The notes under the pieces are model-generated. The model worked only from the letters and a program-made list of their open reading frames with translations. It ran no database searches and was not told the DNA's origin. The position numbers and the translations under genes are program-made. From contig CAWBPD010000034.1 in the NCBI GenBank assembly GCA_963790575.1, positions 1 to 64,000 on the forward strand: a stretch of 64,000 nucleotides of DNA. Reading direction: 5' to 3'. Positions 44,053-52,440 of the stretch are shown piece by piece (the stretch's first letter is position 1; each line of letters opens with the position of its first letter). This stretch comes from CAVTSA01 sp963790575. Its GTDB lineage: Bacteria; Chloroflexota; Dormibacteria; Dormibacterales; Dormibacteraceae.

Positions 44053-44101
44053 TTGCACCACACGCAAGAGGTCGCTGGTTCGAGACCAGCGCCGCCCACC
44101 A
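44053..44101 (+). pseudogene. 3' fragment of tRNA-Val (anticodon CAC), attachment-site scar
   Basis: From CACACGCAAG onward the sequence is a normal tRNA 3' half: anticodon CAC at 44059-44061, anticodon-stem strand GCAAG, variable AGGTC, T-arm GCTGG-TTCGAGA-CCAGC, acceptor strand GCCGCCC, A and CCA (44099-44101). No matching D-arm or 5' acceptor strand precedes it. Such 3' duplicates are left where an integrative element inserted in the tRNA gene. Confidence 0.7.
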
Positions 44102-44244
44102 CCTTTTCTTTGGGAGCGATTTTGAGTCCGGATGTCGCCTGCCACATTCATGGGACCACCGGGTTGCCAGAAACTAGGGACCACCCGGAGGCCGTCAGAG
44201 CGTGGTCATCGAGCAGGATACCCCGGAGGCCGTCGGAGCCGGGC

Positions 44245-44601
44245 TCACCCGATGAACTCCTGGCCGAGCAGCTCGGGAACGGCGACAGGCTCGGCGCAGT
44301 GAGGGCATTCGCCGCCGAGGCCGAGCTTGCGCATGAAGGTAGAGCAATCGGGGCAGCGCTGTTCGCCCACGGCGCGCTGTCCGCAGCGGTCGCACTCGTA
44401 GACGGTGAGCGGTTTGCGTGGCCGGCCAGCGGGGAGGCTGAGCGCTGGCGGAGCGGCCTGTTGCCGTCGCCGGTAGGCGGCGACCCGGCAGGCGTCGGAG
44501 CAGTACTTCTGGCGGCCGGAGGGCGTGAATCGGCGCTGACAGAGAGGGCAGGCTATCGTAACGGCATCGTAACGAGACGGGGTGTTGGGTTCGATCCGCA
44601 T
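44245..44601 (-). CDS. Zinc-ribbon protein carried by the IS21 element
   Basis: 118 residues from the ATG at 44601, 11 bases after istB. Three paired-Cys modules are visible: CPLCQRRF with YCSDACRVAAYRRR, CDRCGQRAVGEQRCPDCS, and GECPHCAEP. The first pair resembles an MYM/FCS-like zinc finger, the others rubredoxin-type knuckles. A third IS21 gene is uncommon; it may bind DNA or modulate transposition, which is inference. Confidence 0.75.
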   Translation of the reverse strand: MRIEPNTPSRYDAVTIACPLCQRRFTPSGRQKYCSDACRVAAYRRRQQAAPPALSLPAGRPRKPLTVYECDRCGQRAVGEQRCPDCSTFMRKLGLGGECPHCAEPVAVPELLGQEFIG

Positions 44602-44612
44602 GTGGTCTGGGT

Positions 44613-45365
44613 TCACGACGGCCGCCGGGGCTTCTGCCGGGAGCGGTAGGACTCGCCCTCGAGGACCAGCTCGTAGGCGGAGTTGACGATGCGGTCGACG
44701 GCCGACTGGGCGAGCATGGGGTCGGCCATCATTGCCAGCCACTCCTGAGGCTCGCGGTTGGAGGTGACGACGGTGGAGGCGCGGCGGTGCCGCTCCACGA
44801 CCACCTGGTAGAAGTCGTGGGTCTCGGTGCCGTCGAGCCCTTCCAGCACGAAGTCGTCGATGATGAGGAGGTCGACGCGGAGCAGGCGTCGCAGCTCCTG
44901 CTCGTAGGTGGCGTCGAGTCGGGCGGCCTTGAGGCTGCGCCAGAGCTGGTCCGAGCGGGTGAAGTGGACCGAGCGCCGGCGTCGGCAGGCGATGTGCCCG
45001 AGACAGTTGGCGAGCATGGTCTTGCCGACGCCGACCGGGCCGAGGATCAGGACGCCGGCGGGCTCGTCGAGGAAGCGGAGGCTGCAGAGGTCGTTCCAGA
45101 GCTGATGGTCGAAGGTGACGCCGGTGGTCTCGTCCCAGAGATCCAGACGCATCTGGGGATCGAGATGTGCGGCGCGGGCGCGGAGGTCGGCGCCGACGCG
45201 GTCGCGACGGGCGACCTCATCCGCGAGCGCGAGCTCCAGGAAGTCCTGGTGGGGAAGCTTCTGCTGGCGGGCCAGCTGCAGGCGCTCGGGCAGGCTCTCC
45301 AGGATGGGCGAGAGCTTGAGGCGGCGCAGCACCTGTCGGAGCTCTGGGGAGATGGTCTCAGGCAT
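44613..45365 (-). CDS. istB: IS21-family helper ATPase IstB
   Basis: 250 residues. The AAA+ Walker A is GPVGVGKTMLAN near residue 107, Walker B is VDLLIIDDFVLEG near 165, and the sensor Asn is in TVVTSNREPQEW. The ATG overlaps the istA stop by 8 bases with a GGAGAGA site. It activates the IstA transposase and target choice. Confidence 0.94.
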   Translation of the reverse strand: MPETISPELRQVLRRLKLSPILESLPERLQLARQQKLPHQDFLELALADEVARRDRVGADLRARAAHLDPQMRLDLWDETTGVTFDHQLWNDLCSLRFLDEPAGVLILGPVGVGKTMLANCLGHIACRRRRSVHFTRSDQLWRSLKAARLDATYEQELRRLLRVDLLIIDDFVLEGLDGTETHDFYQVVVERHRRASTVVTSNREPQEWLAMMADPMLAQSAVDRIVNSAYELVLEGESYRSRQKPRRPS

Positions 45366-46941
45366 GATCGTTCTCTCCTCTGGCGAACTCTGAGGGGTCG
45401 CGGGCGAAGCGGGGGCGGAGGATGGGCGCCATCTCAAGCCGGCCCGGGGGCTGCGCCTGCGTGAGCTCCAGCGCGCGCTCCAGCATCCGCTGGACACGGA
45501 TCACGTCGACCACGTCGAGCTCCAGAGTGAGATCGCAGGCGCGCTCCACACGCGCGGCGCCGAAGCGCTTGACCAAGCTCAGCAGGCGGTAGACCTTGCG
45601 CATGCGGGTCCAGGGCAGAGGGTCATCGAGGAGGCGGGCAGCGTAGGTCCCGATCTGCTCTCCATGGCCGGCCGCCTGGCGCTTGAGGTACTCGATGTCG
45701 CGCATGGCGTAGGCACGCTTGTGTTGAGGCAGATCCTCCGGGAAGGTGCTGCGGCCGCCGGGCGGCTGTCGCGGGTGTTCGCGGAGCAGCTGGCCGTGCT
45801 GGGAGATCCTGACCAGCCGGCCGTCCGAGCGCACGTCCACCCACTGACCGATGCGGTCGCCGGGGACCGAGTAGAGCGCGTTCTGGACCTGCACGTGGTG
45901 ATCCCGGGCGACCTTCGCCTTGACCAGCAGTGGAACGTCGAATCTGGTCTCAGGCGCAGGCAGCAGGCACGCCTGCTCGACCTCCAGGAAGTGCTCCAGC
46001 GGCCGTCGCCGGGTGGTCCCGTGGATCCGCATCCCCGCCTCCTCCAGGCACCAGGCGCGCATCCCTCGGCGCGCGGACAGCAGATCCAGGAACTCCTCGC
46101 CGGCGAAGCCCGAGTCGCGGCAATAGGGCACCGCCCGCTCCACCCTCGGCTTCTGAGTCGGCGACTTGATCATGCAGGGGTCGACCACGAAGCCGCGAGC
46201 CTGCGCGTACTCCAGAAAGCCAGGGTTGAAGCGAGGGTCGATCGAGTCGGCGTGGTTGTCGACGATCGACTTCAGATTGTCCGGAATCAGGACGCGGAAT
46301 ATGCCCCCAAAAAACTCCCAGCTCTCCTCCAGGCCCTCGATCACCTCCGCCAGGCTTTCGCCGTAGGTCGGCCAGCAGAACTGGTGCCGGCTCACGCAGG
46401 CGGTCATGATCAGGCCCTTGACCACCCGACGCTGTCCCGATGCCAGGCCCACCTTGCCCAGCCGACCGAAGTCGATCTGCAACTCGCTCCCCGGCTCCCC
46501 ATCGTCCACCCGCACCGTCTCCCGCTGACCGCCGACCTGCTCCGGGAACGCACTCGCGCAGTAGCGGTGCAGCGTCCGGTACGGCACCTCGACGCCATGC
46601 CGCCGCAGCAGCGTGTGGATCTTCGTCAGCCTGAGGCGATCGTCCACCACCCCTTTCTTCAGGAACGCGTGCTGCGCCTCCAGTGCCTGCCAACTCTCGC
46701 CGTGGCCCACGCCCCCCGGCCGCCCCGGGCGGAGCTCGGCCGCCACCGTGCTCACCACCTCCTCGGAGATCTCGCTGGCCTCTGAATCGAAGCCCGCTGA
46801 CTCCGCCGCCTCCAAGTAGCGACGCACTGTCTTGCGGTCGAGCTGACTCAGCCGCGAGATCTCGCGCAGGGGACGCCCCTGCTGCCGCAGCCGCAGCACC
46901 TCTCGAACTTCCACCGTGGGCACCTCTCGGAACATCTGCAC
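45358..46941 (-). CDS. istA: IS21-family transposase IstA
   Basis: 527 residues. The N-terminal helix-turn-helix (VREVLRLRQQGRPLREISRL) is followed by a retroviral-type DDE core with Asp in ELQIDFGRLG, Asp in VLIPDNLKSIV and Glu in KPRVERAVPYCR. Full length, no stops. Starts at 46941 or, two codons in, at 46935. Confidence 0.94.
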   Translation of the reverse strand: MQMFREVPTVEVREVLRLRQQGRPLREISRLSQLDRKTVRRYLEAAESAGFDSEASEISEEVVSTVAAELRPGRPGGVGHGESWQALEAQHAFLKKGVVDDRLRLTKIHTLLRRHGVEVPYRTLHRYCASAFPEQVGGQRETVRVDDGEPGSELQIDFGRLGKVGLASGQRRVVKGLIMTACVSRHQFCWPTYGESLAEVIEGLEESWEFFGGIFRVLIPDNLKSIVDNHADSIDPRFNPGFLEYAQARGFVVDPCMIKSPTQKPRVERAVPYCRDSGFAGEEFLDLLSARRGMRAWCLEEAGMRIHGTTRRRPLEHFLEVEQACLLPAPETRFDVPLLVKAKVARDHHVQVQNALYSVPGDRIGQWVDVRSDGRLVRISQHGQLLREHPRQPPGGRSTFPEDLPQHKRAYAMRDIEYLKRQAAGHGEQIGTYAARLLDDPLPWTRMRKVYRLLSLVKRFGAARVERACDLTLELDVVDVIRVQRMLERALELTQAQPPGRLEMAPILRPRFARDPSEFARGENDHA

Positions 46942-47081
46942 CTCCCCGCGTGATATCGCGAGAAGCGTGCACGGGCTGATGCTCCGCAGCCCCCAGGTGG
47001 TCCCTAGTTTGTGGCTAGAGCGCGGTCCCTAGTTCCTGGCCAAATCGGCCTTCGGTGGTCCCTAGTTTGTGGCGAGCGACA

Positions 47082-47383
47082 GCTAGAGCCCGGCAACCAT
47101 CCAGAAGATCTTGTGAGATGTCGCTGAAGATCACCAGTCCGGACGGACCTACCGCCTCGGCGGCGGCAAACGCGATGAGCCCGTCGCCGCAGCCGACGTC
47201 GAGCACCCGATGACCGGGGGCGAGAGCGGCGTTAGCCACGACCTGGTCACGAACCGGTGCCAAGGACTCGAGTTGGCGGCGGAGCTGCTCCGGATCGCCT
47301 CCGTGACGCCGTTCGGCGAGCCAGGTCGCCCACTTGTCGCGCTGGACCCTACCCTCCGGAGAGGCTGCTCCGTCCTCCGGCAC
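47082..47383 (-). pseudogene. Methyltransferase truncated by the IS21 element
   Basis: From a GTG at 47383 the reading gives WATWLAERRHGGDPEQLRRQ, PGHRVLDVGCGDGLIAFAAA (SAM motif I) and VIFSDISQDLLDGCRALAVA, then runs into the IS21 end at 47081. The C-terminal 150 or so residues are gone; nothing at the other IS end continues it, so sequence was also deleted. Confidence 0.75.
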
Positions 47384-47459
47384 TCCCAGCAGTATCGCGC
47401 GCCAGCTGCTAGCCAGTGGTGGACCCTGGGGTTGAGTAGGAACGGAACGAAAAAATACG

Positions 47460-47620
47460 CACATCCGAGTCGCTGCTGTGCCAACTCCGCGCCCGCGTGC
47501 GCTGGCGGACCAAATACCGATGTGGTACGCCGCGTAACGGTGAGCCTCGTCCAAGTGGGAGAAGCCAGCAGTGCCGACAGCCTTCTCGTCCCACTGGTGC
47601 TTATTCCAGTGAATCCGATC
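47460..47620 (-). pseudogene. GNAT acetyltransferase relic
   Basis: AVGTAGFSHLDEAHRYAAYH and IGIWSASARGRGVGTAATRM are the central strands and acetyl-CoA loop of a GNAT protein. The N- and C-terminal parts are absent, and the frame runs without a break into unrelated sequence and the methyltransferase fragment. The remainder of 47384-47761 holds nothing else recognised. Confidence 0.6.
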
Positions 47621-47761
47621 ACGGAACCCGGGCGAGCCTGACCGCTTGAGACGTGGTGTCTGATCGCCACCGAGGGCCCGGGGCGAGAGCAGCTCCTCAG
47701 AGCGAGCCGCACCGACGACGTTCGCGAACACCGCGCTTTGACCGTCTCGCTTAACGATCCT

Positions 47762-48850
47762 TCAGCGTTCGCGTAGCAGGAAAACATCCAGCCAACGCCG
47801 TGAGCGGAGCAATCTCAGCGCCCATTCCCACTCGGGCCCGCGAAGGCCGACGATCTCGCCAAGGGCGTGCTCCCGGAGGTCCACCTCCATCTGCCAGGCG
47901 AGGTCGCGCAGGAACGTGAGGGGATACCGCGCCAGGGCATAGGGCAGGTGGCGCCGCTCGTCCTCGCTGAGCTGCCGATCCGCTCCGTCGTCATAGCGAT
48001 CGACTAGGTCGGCAAGCAGCTCACGCCGTCCCGCCCTCATGTCCGCCAACCCCCGGCTCCGGTTAAGAGAGAACAGGGTTAGCGCGAGATCGTCAATCCG
48101 GGGCCGCCAGCCGACGAAGTCGAAATCGAGGATGCCCACGATGCGGTTGCCATCGAAGAGCACGTTGTTGTGCCAGTAGTCACCGTGAACCAGCTGCTGC
48201 AGCAGATCCACACCGACCCGCTCCCGATACTCGACCAGCTCGTCGACCAACCGCTCAGCAACATCGAGGTATCTCCGTTCCTCCATGCCTAGTCCGTGAC
48301 GGCGAATCGCGGCGATGGCCGGCACCGTCACTCGCTCGAGGTCCTGGATAGCGATGTGGTTGGCCCGCGGTGCCCGTCTCGCCGCCGGTGGCGCCTTCAT
48401 CGTCCATAGCACGGAGTGCAGCCGGCCCATCGCTCGCAGCGCGATCCGGAAGCGAGGCCAGGTGTTCATGCAGGAGGGTGCTTTGACGAATTCCTCGACC
48501 TCTACGAGCCGGTCGCCAAGGGTCAGCGTGCCACTCCCGTTGACGGTCCTTCTGAGCCTGGCGATCGGCAATGACTCCGTACGGAGCCGCTCTCGGATCA
48601 GCTGAATTGCGTTGAGCCGCTCCACCGATACCCAGCTCTGGTAGACGCGAACGACTAGCCGCTCACGGCCGGCGACTACCAAGAAGTTGAGGTTGTAGGC
48701 ACCGCCCAGATCGCGCACCTGACGCGGAGGGGTCAAGCCGTAGCCGGCACTGACCAGGTCGATGAGTTCCGGGGTGGGCTCGGCTCGCTCGGTCTCTGCC
48801 ATACCGACGATGTGACCAGTCCCAACGTCGAGGACATCCCAGGCACTCAT
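47762..48850 (-). CDS. Aminoglycoside-phosphotransferase-fold kinase
   Basis: 362 residues from the ATG at 48850; another ATG lies at 48802. The kinase fold shows the catalytic loop LVHGDYWHNNVLFDGN and the metal-binding GILDFDFVGWRPRIDDLALT. AYNLNFLVVAGRERLVVRVY is the nucleotide-binding sheet. Family members phosphorylate homoserine, choline, fructosamine or drugs. A resistance role is possible but not shown. The TAGCAT -10 seven bases upstream suggests leaderless expression. Confidence 0.82.
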   Translation of the reverse strand: MSAWDVLDVGTGHIVGMAETERAEPTPELIDLVSAGYGLTPPRQVRDLGGAYNLNFLVVAGRERLVVRVYQSWVSVERLNAIQLIRERLRTESLPIARLRRTVNGSGTLTLGDRLVEVEEFVKAPSCMNTWPRFRIALRAMGRLHSVLWTMKAPPAARRAPRANHIAIQDLERVTVPAIAAIRRHGLGMEERRYLDVAERLVDELVEYRERVGVDLLQQLVHGDYWHNNVLFDGNRIVGILDFDFVGWRPRIDDLALTLFSLNRSRGLADMRAGRRELLADLVDRYDDGADRQLSEDERRHLPYALARYPLTFLRDLAWQMEVDLREHALGEIVGLRGPEWEWALRLLRSRRWLDVFLLRER

Positions 48851-48857
48851 CTGGGTA

Positions 48858-48863
48858 ATGCTA
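48858..48863 (-). promoter_or_regulatory. -10 hexamer of a likely leaderless transcript
   Basis: TAGCAT on the minus strand ends seven bases before the ATG at 48850, without a ribosome site. Confidence 0.5.
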
Positions 48864-49050
48864 TGAACGTTCGCACAGATGACCCATGGGAACGGGACCT
48901 GCTCGCCGGCGCCGGTTGGATGCAGCTGGCACGGGTGGCCGAGGGTGGTGCTTCATCGACGTCGGCTCCGCTCCGATGCAGCCAGCATCACTCCAAAGCA
49001 CCCGATGCCCGATGAGGAACACGCAGCGGTCCCCTCGGCGGGCGTTCACC

Positions 49051-49899
49051 CTAACCCGACTTGGTGCCCCAGTGCCAACGTAAAGCGTCGGGAAGAAGGG
49101 CTCCGCCGTGGTTTGGGCTATGTCCGCCATCTCCGAGCACCAGACGGAAGTCGTAGCCAGCGCGGGCCAGCGCGGCGGCGACCCGGAGGTTCTCCGCAAG
49201 CCAGTTGTTCTGTGGTCGATTCCACCCAAGGTCACGATGACCTTCCTGCAGGAACACCTTGATTGGCTTTGGTTGCTCGGAGGCGATCAGGGCCGGGTAC
49301 GGGTTGCCGTCGGGCATCTGAGCGAAGCTGCCGAGGTAACTCACGACTCGCCCGAACGCGTCGGGCCTCAACCAGGCAGCGGTGAAAGCGCAATCCCCTC
49401 CGCTGCTACCGCCGCAGATCAGCCGGTCGTCCGGATCGTTGCTGAGCACCCATCGAGAGGCCACCTGTGGGAGGATCTCCTGAAGCAGGAAGGTTGCATA
49501 GCGGTCATCAAAAGCGTCGTATTCGACGTTGCGATTGCGCGACCCACCGTCTCCTGAGTAGACCCCGGGATCGACGAAAACACCGATCGTGACGGGGATC
49601 TCCTCATGGCCGACGAGGTTGTCCAGAACGATCGAGCCGCGAATCGGTCCGTCCGGATCCAGGTACAGCCATCCATCCTGGAAGACCGCGAGGTGCGCAG
49701 GCTGAGCCGGGTCATAGCTGGCCGGCACGTGCACCCAGAACTTCCGGTGCGTCCCGGGGTAGACCGAGCTCCATTTCCACTCGAACTCGGCGGTGCTGCC
49801 GGCCTCGACGCCAGCCCCTACAAAGGAGTCTGGACCGAAGAGATATGTGACGTCCGCTCCATCGGCCGGAAGGCGCTGATACGGGATCTCGTGGTCCAC
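49051..49899 (-). CDS. Esterase D/enterochelin esterase-like alpha/beta hydrolase
   Basis: 282 residues from a GTG at 49899. WSSVYPGTHRKFWVHVPASY is the Fes-like strand opening. The nucleophile Ser lies in LICGGSSGGDCAFTAAW, the Asp region is near KPIKVFLQEGHRD, and the His is in VLGDGGHSPNHGG. Family members hydrolyse siderophore or other esters. There is no signal peptide or siderophore neighbour. TTAAAT six bases upstream of the GTG supports this start. Confidence 0.82.
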   Translation of the reverse strand: MDHEIPYQRLPADGADVTYLFGPDSFVGAGVEAGSTAEFEWKWSSVYPGTHRKFWVHVPASYDPAQPAHLAVFQDGWLYLDPDGPIRGSIVLDNLVGHEEIPVTIGVFVDPGVYSGDGGSRNRNVEYDAFDDRYATFLLQEILPQVASRWVLSNDPDDRLICGGSSGGDCAFTAAWLRPDAFGRVVSYLGSFAQMPDGNPYPALIASEQPKPIKVFLQEGHRDLGWNRPQNNWLAENLRVAAALARAGYDFRLVLGDGGHSPNHGGALLPDALRWHWGTKSG

Positions 49900-49996
49900 A
49901 CCGCAATTTAAGCGAGCCCGACGCCTGAAGTGCACCGAGGTCATTGCGGCCGACGATTGGCGCAAGGGGATCCCTCAGCTTTACGCGGCAGCTCGC

Positions 49997-50395
49997 TCAG
50001 TGGCCGACCGTCCGAATGGAACATCGCGGGCCAGTCGCGCTGGCGAGGTGATGGTCGGCGGTTACGAGCTCGCAGTCGAGGCTCTCGGCGAGCGCGACGT
50101 ATGCGGCATCGTACGCAGTCACGTTGTCGCGCAATTCAAAAGCCCGCCGCATCAAGCGCCACGTCGGCACCCGCTCGAAGTCCATCTCCTGCAGGTCGGC
50201 GATCGCGTTCTCGAACCGCACGGCCGAGATGCTGCCGGCGAGCCACCGTTTGCGCAGGACGGCCACTGTCTCGACATCGACAAGGTCGGGCGCGGCGAAG
50301 TCGCCCGCGGATCGGAGCACGGTACGAGCGGCGTGTCCGTCCTCGCCATCATCACCGAGCACGTTCGCGAGCACGGAAGCGTCTACGACGGTCAC
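49997..50395 (-). CDS. VapC-type PIN-domain toxin
   Basis: 132 residues from a GTG that overlaps the antitoxin stop (GTGA). Acidic residues are in place: VVDASVLANVLGDD (first Asp), APDLVDVETVAVLRKR (Asp/Glu), and TAYDAAYVALAESLDCELVT with TADHHLA (late Asp residues). Likely an RNase inhibited by the adjacent antitoxin. Confidence 0.9.
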   Translation of the reverse strand: MTVVDASVLANVLGDDGEDGHAARTVLRSAGDFAAPDLVDVETVAVLRKRWLAGSISAVRFENAIADLQEMDFERVPTWRLMRRAFELRDNVTAYDAAYVALAESLDCELVTADHHLASATGPRCSIRTVGH

Positions 50396-50622
50396 CGTCG
50401 CGCACGTTCGTCGGCGAGGTCCTTTACGGCCTGGCGGAGGCCAACTCGGCCCCCTCGGCGCATCTCCAGGTCATCGAGGATTTCGCTGACCGGGCGGTGC
50501 TCGGCTAGGTGGCTCAGCGCGGCGGCCAGGTACTGCTGAAGGGACTGATGACGGCGCTCGGCATTTCGGAGCAGGGCCGCGTGGACGTCATCGGGCAGGT
50601 CGCGGACGAGCACGTTGGGCAT
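50392..50622 (-). CDS. FitA/VapB-type RHH antitoxin
   Basis: 76 residues. PNVLVRDLPDDVHAALLRNA and HQSLQQYLAAALSHLAEHRP form the Arc-like ribbon-helix-helix, and a basic-acidic tail follows. The CATAAT -10 six bases before the ATG indicates a leaderless mRNA. Coupled to the PIN toxin. Confidence 0.88.
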   Translation of the reverse strand: MPNVLVRDLPDDVHAALLRNAERRHQSLQQYLAAALSHLAEHRPVSEILDDLEMRRGGRVGLRQAVKDLADERARR

Positions 50623-50628
50623 GCTTTC

Positions 50629-50634
50629 ATTATG
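50629..50634 (-). promoter_or_regulatory. -10 hexamer of leaderless vapBC transcript
   Basis: CATAAT on the minus strand ends six bases before the antitoxin ATG. Between 50635 and 51049 no intact gene is seen; only short hydrophobic readings such as ARGVFVAILLALPAPALAMR occur, too degraded to assign. Confidence 0.6.
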
Positions 50635-51049
50635 CTATCAGCGGGGCTGCGCGTAAGGCTCAGGGATCCTCTTGCTTTACGGGTGGATAGGGAAAAGCCC
50701 GACGTGCCTGGGCTCACGTGCCTGCGGCGAACAGGCCGATCAAATCGCCCTCACGGCCCCTCCGGCACGGCTGCCGCGCCGCCGCCCGTGGCCAACTCGT
50801 CCTCGGCGCGCATGGCGAGTGCGGGCGCCGGCAGCGCGAGCAGGATCGCCACGAACACCCCGCGCGCGATGGCTCGGTGGTGATGTCCAGGCCTTCGCCG
50901 ATCCTGAGTCCCACCGGAAATGTCGTCATCCCCAGCATCGGCAGCCACGACTCCAAGACTGCGTTGATATAGCCGACGCGAGATTCCCCACCGCGAGTCT
51001 GGCGATACGTCGTGTCTCGCCGCGAGTTAGGGACGTTACTCCCATTAGT

Positions 51050-51102
51050 GAACACGACTGAAAATCGTGGTGTCGTCAGTTCGACTCTGACCCTCGGCAC
51101 CA
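51050..51102 (+). pseudogene. 3' fragment of tRNA-Phe (anticodon GAA), attachment-site scar
   Basis: Anticodon arm CACGA-CTGAAAA-TCGTG (anticodon GAA at 51060-51062), variable GTGTC, T-arm GTCAG-TTCGACT-CTGAC, acceptor strand CCTCGGC, A and CCA (51100-51102) are perfect. The preceding bases give neither a GCCGAGG 5' strand nor a D-arm with GG. So it is a 3' fragment, as left by integration into a tRNA-Phe gene. Confidence 0.7.
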
Positions 51103-51142
51103 CCTCTCCCTCTCCCCTCTCACAAAGCCGTGTCCGCCGGAC

Positions 51143-52396
51143 TCAGGGAAGCATGCCGAGCGCCGCCTGCAGCTGGGTGTCCTGCGCGCCGCTCCGCTGC
51201 GGGGTGGCGACGTCGTACATGTCCCAGGGCTGAGGCAGCGCGACCACCCGGTTCGGCTCGATCCCTTTGTGGTTGCCGATCCACTCCCCGTTGGGCAGGA
51301 ACCAGTGCCTCACGGTCAGATGGAGGTCGCCACCGTTGGAGAGCTGGAAGTCCTCCTGCTCGGAGCCCTTGCCGTACGTACGCTCCCCGACCAGTTGGGC
51401 CCGCCCGTGGTCCATCAGCGCGCCGGACGTGATCTCCGACGCCGAGGCTGTGTTCTGGTCCACGAGCACCACCAGCGGCGTGCTGGGAGCGACCACGCTG
51501 CCCGAGACGTTGGTCCGCTGGACCTGTCCTCTGCCCTGCGTCGAGAAGATTTCACCTCGGCCGACGAAGCTGGACACCACGGCGACCGCGTCGGAGACGT
51601 AGCCGCCCCCGTCGCCGCGCAGATCGAGGATGATGCCCTTCGCCGGCAGCCCGGCCCGGAGCCGCTGGGTGAACTCCTGCGCCGTGGTGTCGCCGAACTC
51701 GTAGATGCGTAGGTAGAGGATGTCACCCGGGAGCGTGGTGGACACCACGGTGGGGCTGCTGAAGCGCCCTGGCGTGACCGGCACTGTAAGCTGCTGTGCA
51801 CCGCGCTGCAAGAGGATCGATACCGGGCCTCGAGAGCCATCGATCCAGTTCCCGACTGTGGTGGAATCGACGCCGTTGGTCGAGTGGCCACCCACCTCCA
51901 CGATCGCATCTCCGGCCTCGATCCCCGCCTTCTGCGCGGGCGAGTCGGGAACGATGCCGGTCACGATTGGATTCGCCCCGGCGTAGTCGAGAAAGACGCC
52001 GATTTGCTCGGAATGCTGCCCGGCATAGGTCTCCTGCTCCTCCCGGTACTGGGCCGGTGTGAGGTAGGAGGTAAAGGGGTCGTTGAGAGCCTGCACCATG
52101 CCCTGGATGCTGCCGTCGGTGAGCGCACCCCCGCTCAGATGCTGCGACCAGTAGTGGGCCTCGATGATGCGCAGTGCCTGCTGCTGGGCCGGCTCGTCGA
52201 GCTGAGCTCGGTTCTGCCCCCCGCCCACCACGGGCACCACCTCGGGGAACTGCTGGTCGGTGTAGGCGCCGGCCACATAGGCCACGCACAGCGCCAAGAG
52301 CACGACGATCGCCGTGAGGGCGCGACGCGGCGACGGGGTCACGGCACGCCGGAACCGTCGGAGTTGCGTGAGGTCGGGGCGCGGGGTCCTCTTCAC
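51143..52396 (-). CDS. S41-family carboxy-terminal processing peptidase with PDZ domain
   Basis: 417 residues from a GTG at 52396 (the frame is open to a TTG at 52426). An N-terminal membrane anchor (ALTAIVVLLALCVAYVAGAY) precedes a PDZ domain (VTGIVPDSPAQKAGIEAGDA). The catalytic Ser is in DQNTASASEITSGAL and the Lys in GERTYGKGSEQEDF. CtpA enzymes trim or degrade periplasmic or cell-envelope proteins. It lies 44 bases after ftsX, an arrangement common in Gram-positive-type genomes. Confidence 0.92.
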   Translation of the reverse strand: MKRTPRPDLTQLRRFRRAVTPSPRRALTAIVVLLALCVAYVAGAYTDQQFPEVVPVVGGGQNRAQLDEPAQQQALRIIEAHYWSQHLSGGALTDGSIQGMVQALNDPFTSYLTPAQYREEQETYAGQHSEQIGVFLDYAGANPIVTGIVPDSPAQKAGIEAGDAIVEVGGHSTNGVDSTTVGNWIDGSRGPVSILLQRGAQQLTVPVTPGRFSSPTVVSTTLPGDILYLRIYEFGDTTAQEFTQRLRAGLPAKGIILDLRGDGGGYVSDAVAVVSSFVGRGEIFSTQGRGQVQRTNVSGSVVAPSTPLVVLVDQNTASASEITSGALMDHGRAQLVGERTYGKGSEQEDFQLSNGGDLHLTVRHWFLPNGEWIGNHKGIEPNRVVALPQPWDMYDVATPQRSGAQDTQLQAALGMLP

Positions 52397-52402
52397 CCGA
52401 TC

Positions 52403-52408
52403 AGCATG
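52403..52408 (-). promoter_or_regulatory. -10 hexamer for the S41 peptidase gene
   Basis: CATGCT on the minus strand ends six bases before the GTG at 52396, which supports that start and an own leaderless transcript besides readthrough from ftsEX. Confidence 0.45.
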
Positions 52409-52440
52409 CGTCCGCCGTGCGCCCAACCGCGCTCACGAGA

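Larger units (their letters stand above)
44165..47081 (-). mobile_element. IS21-family element with accessory zinc-ribbon gene
   Basis: The left end starts TGCCAGAAACTAGGGACCAC (44165). The right side has three copies of TGGTCCCTAGTTtgTGGC-like sequence (about 46996, 47024 and 47056), ending near 47081. Multiple terminal repeats are typical of IS21. Genes in order: istA, istB, zinc ribbon. Its right end interrupts a methyltransferase gene. Exact ends and target duplication are not certain. Confidence 0.8.

Noticed and set aside
47762..48850. Antibiotic-resistance aminoglycoside kinase
   Set aside because: The fold is right but motifs do not indicate a specific drug kinase; metabolic kinases share them, so only the fold is called.
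51026..51102. Complete tRNA-Phe gene
   Set aside because: The upstream bases do not pair with the acceptor strand and give no D-loop GG, so only a 3' fragment is supported.
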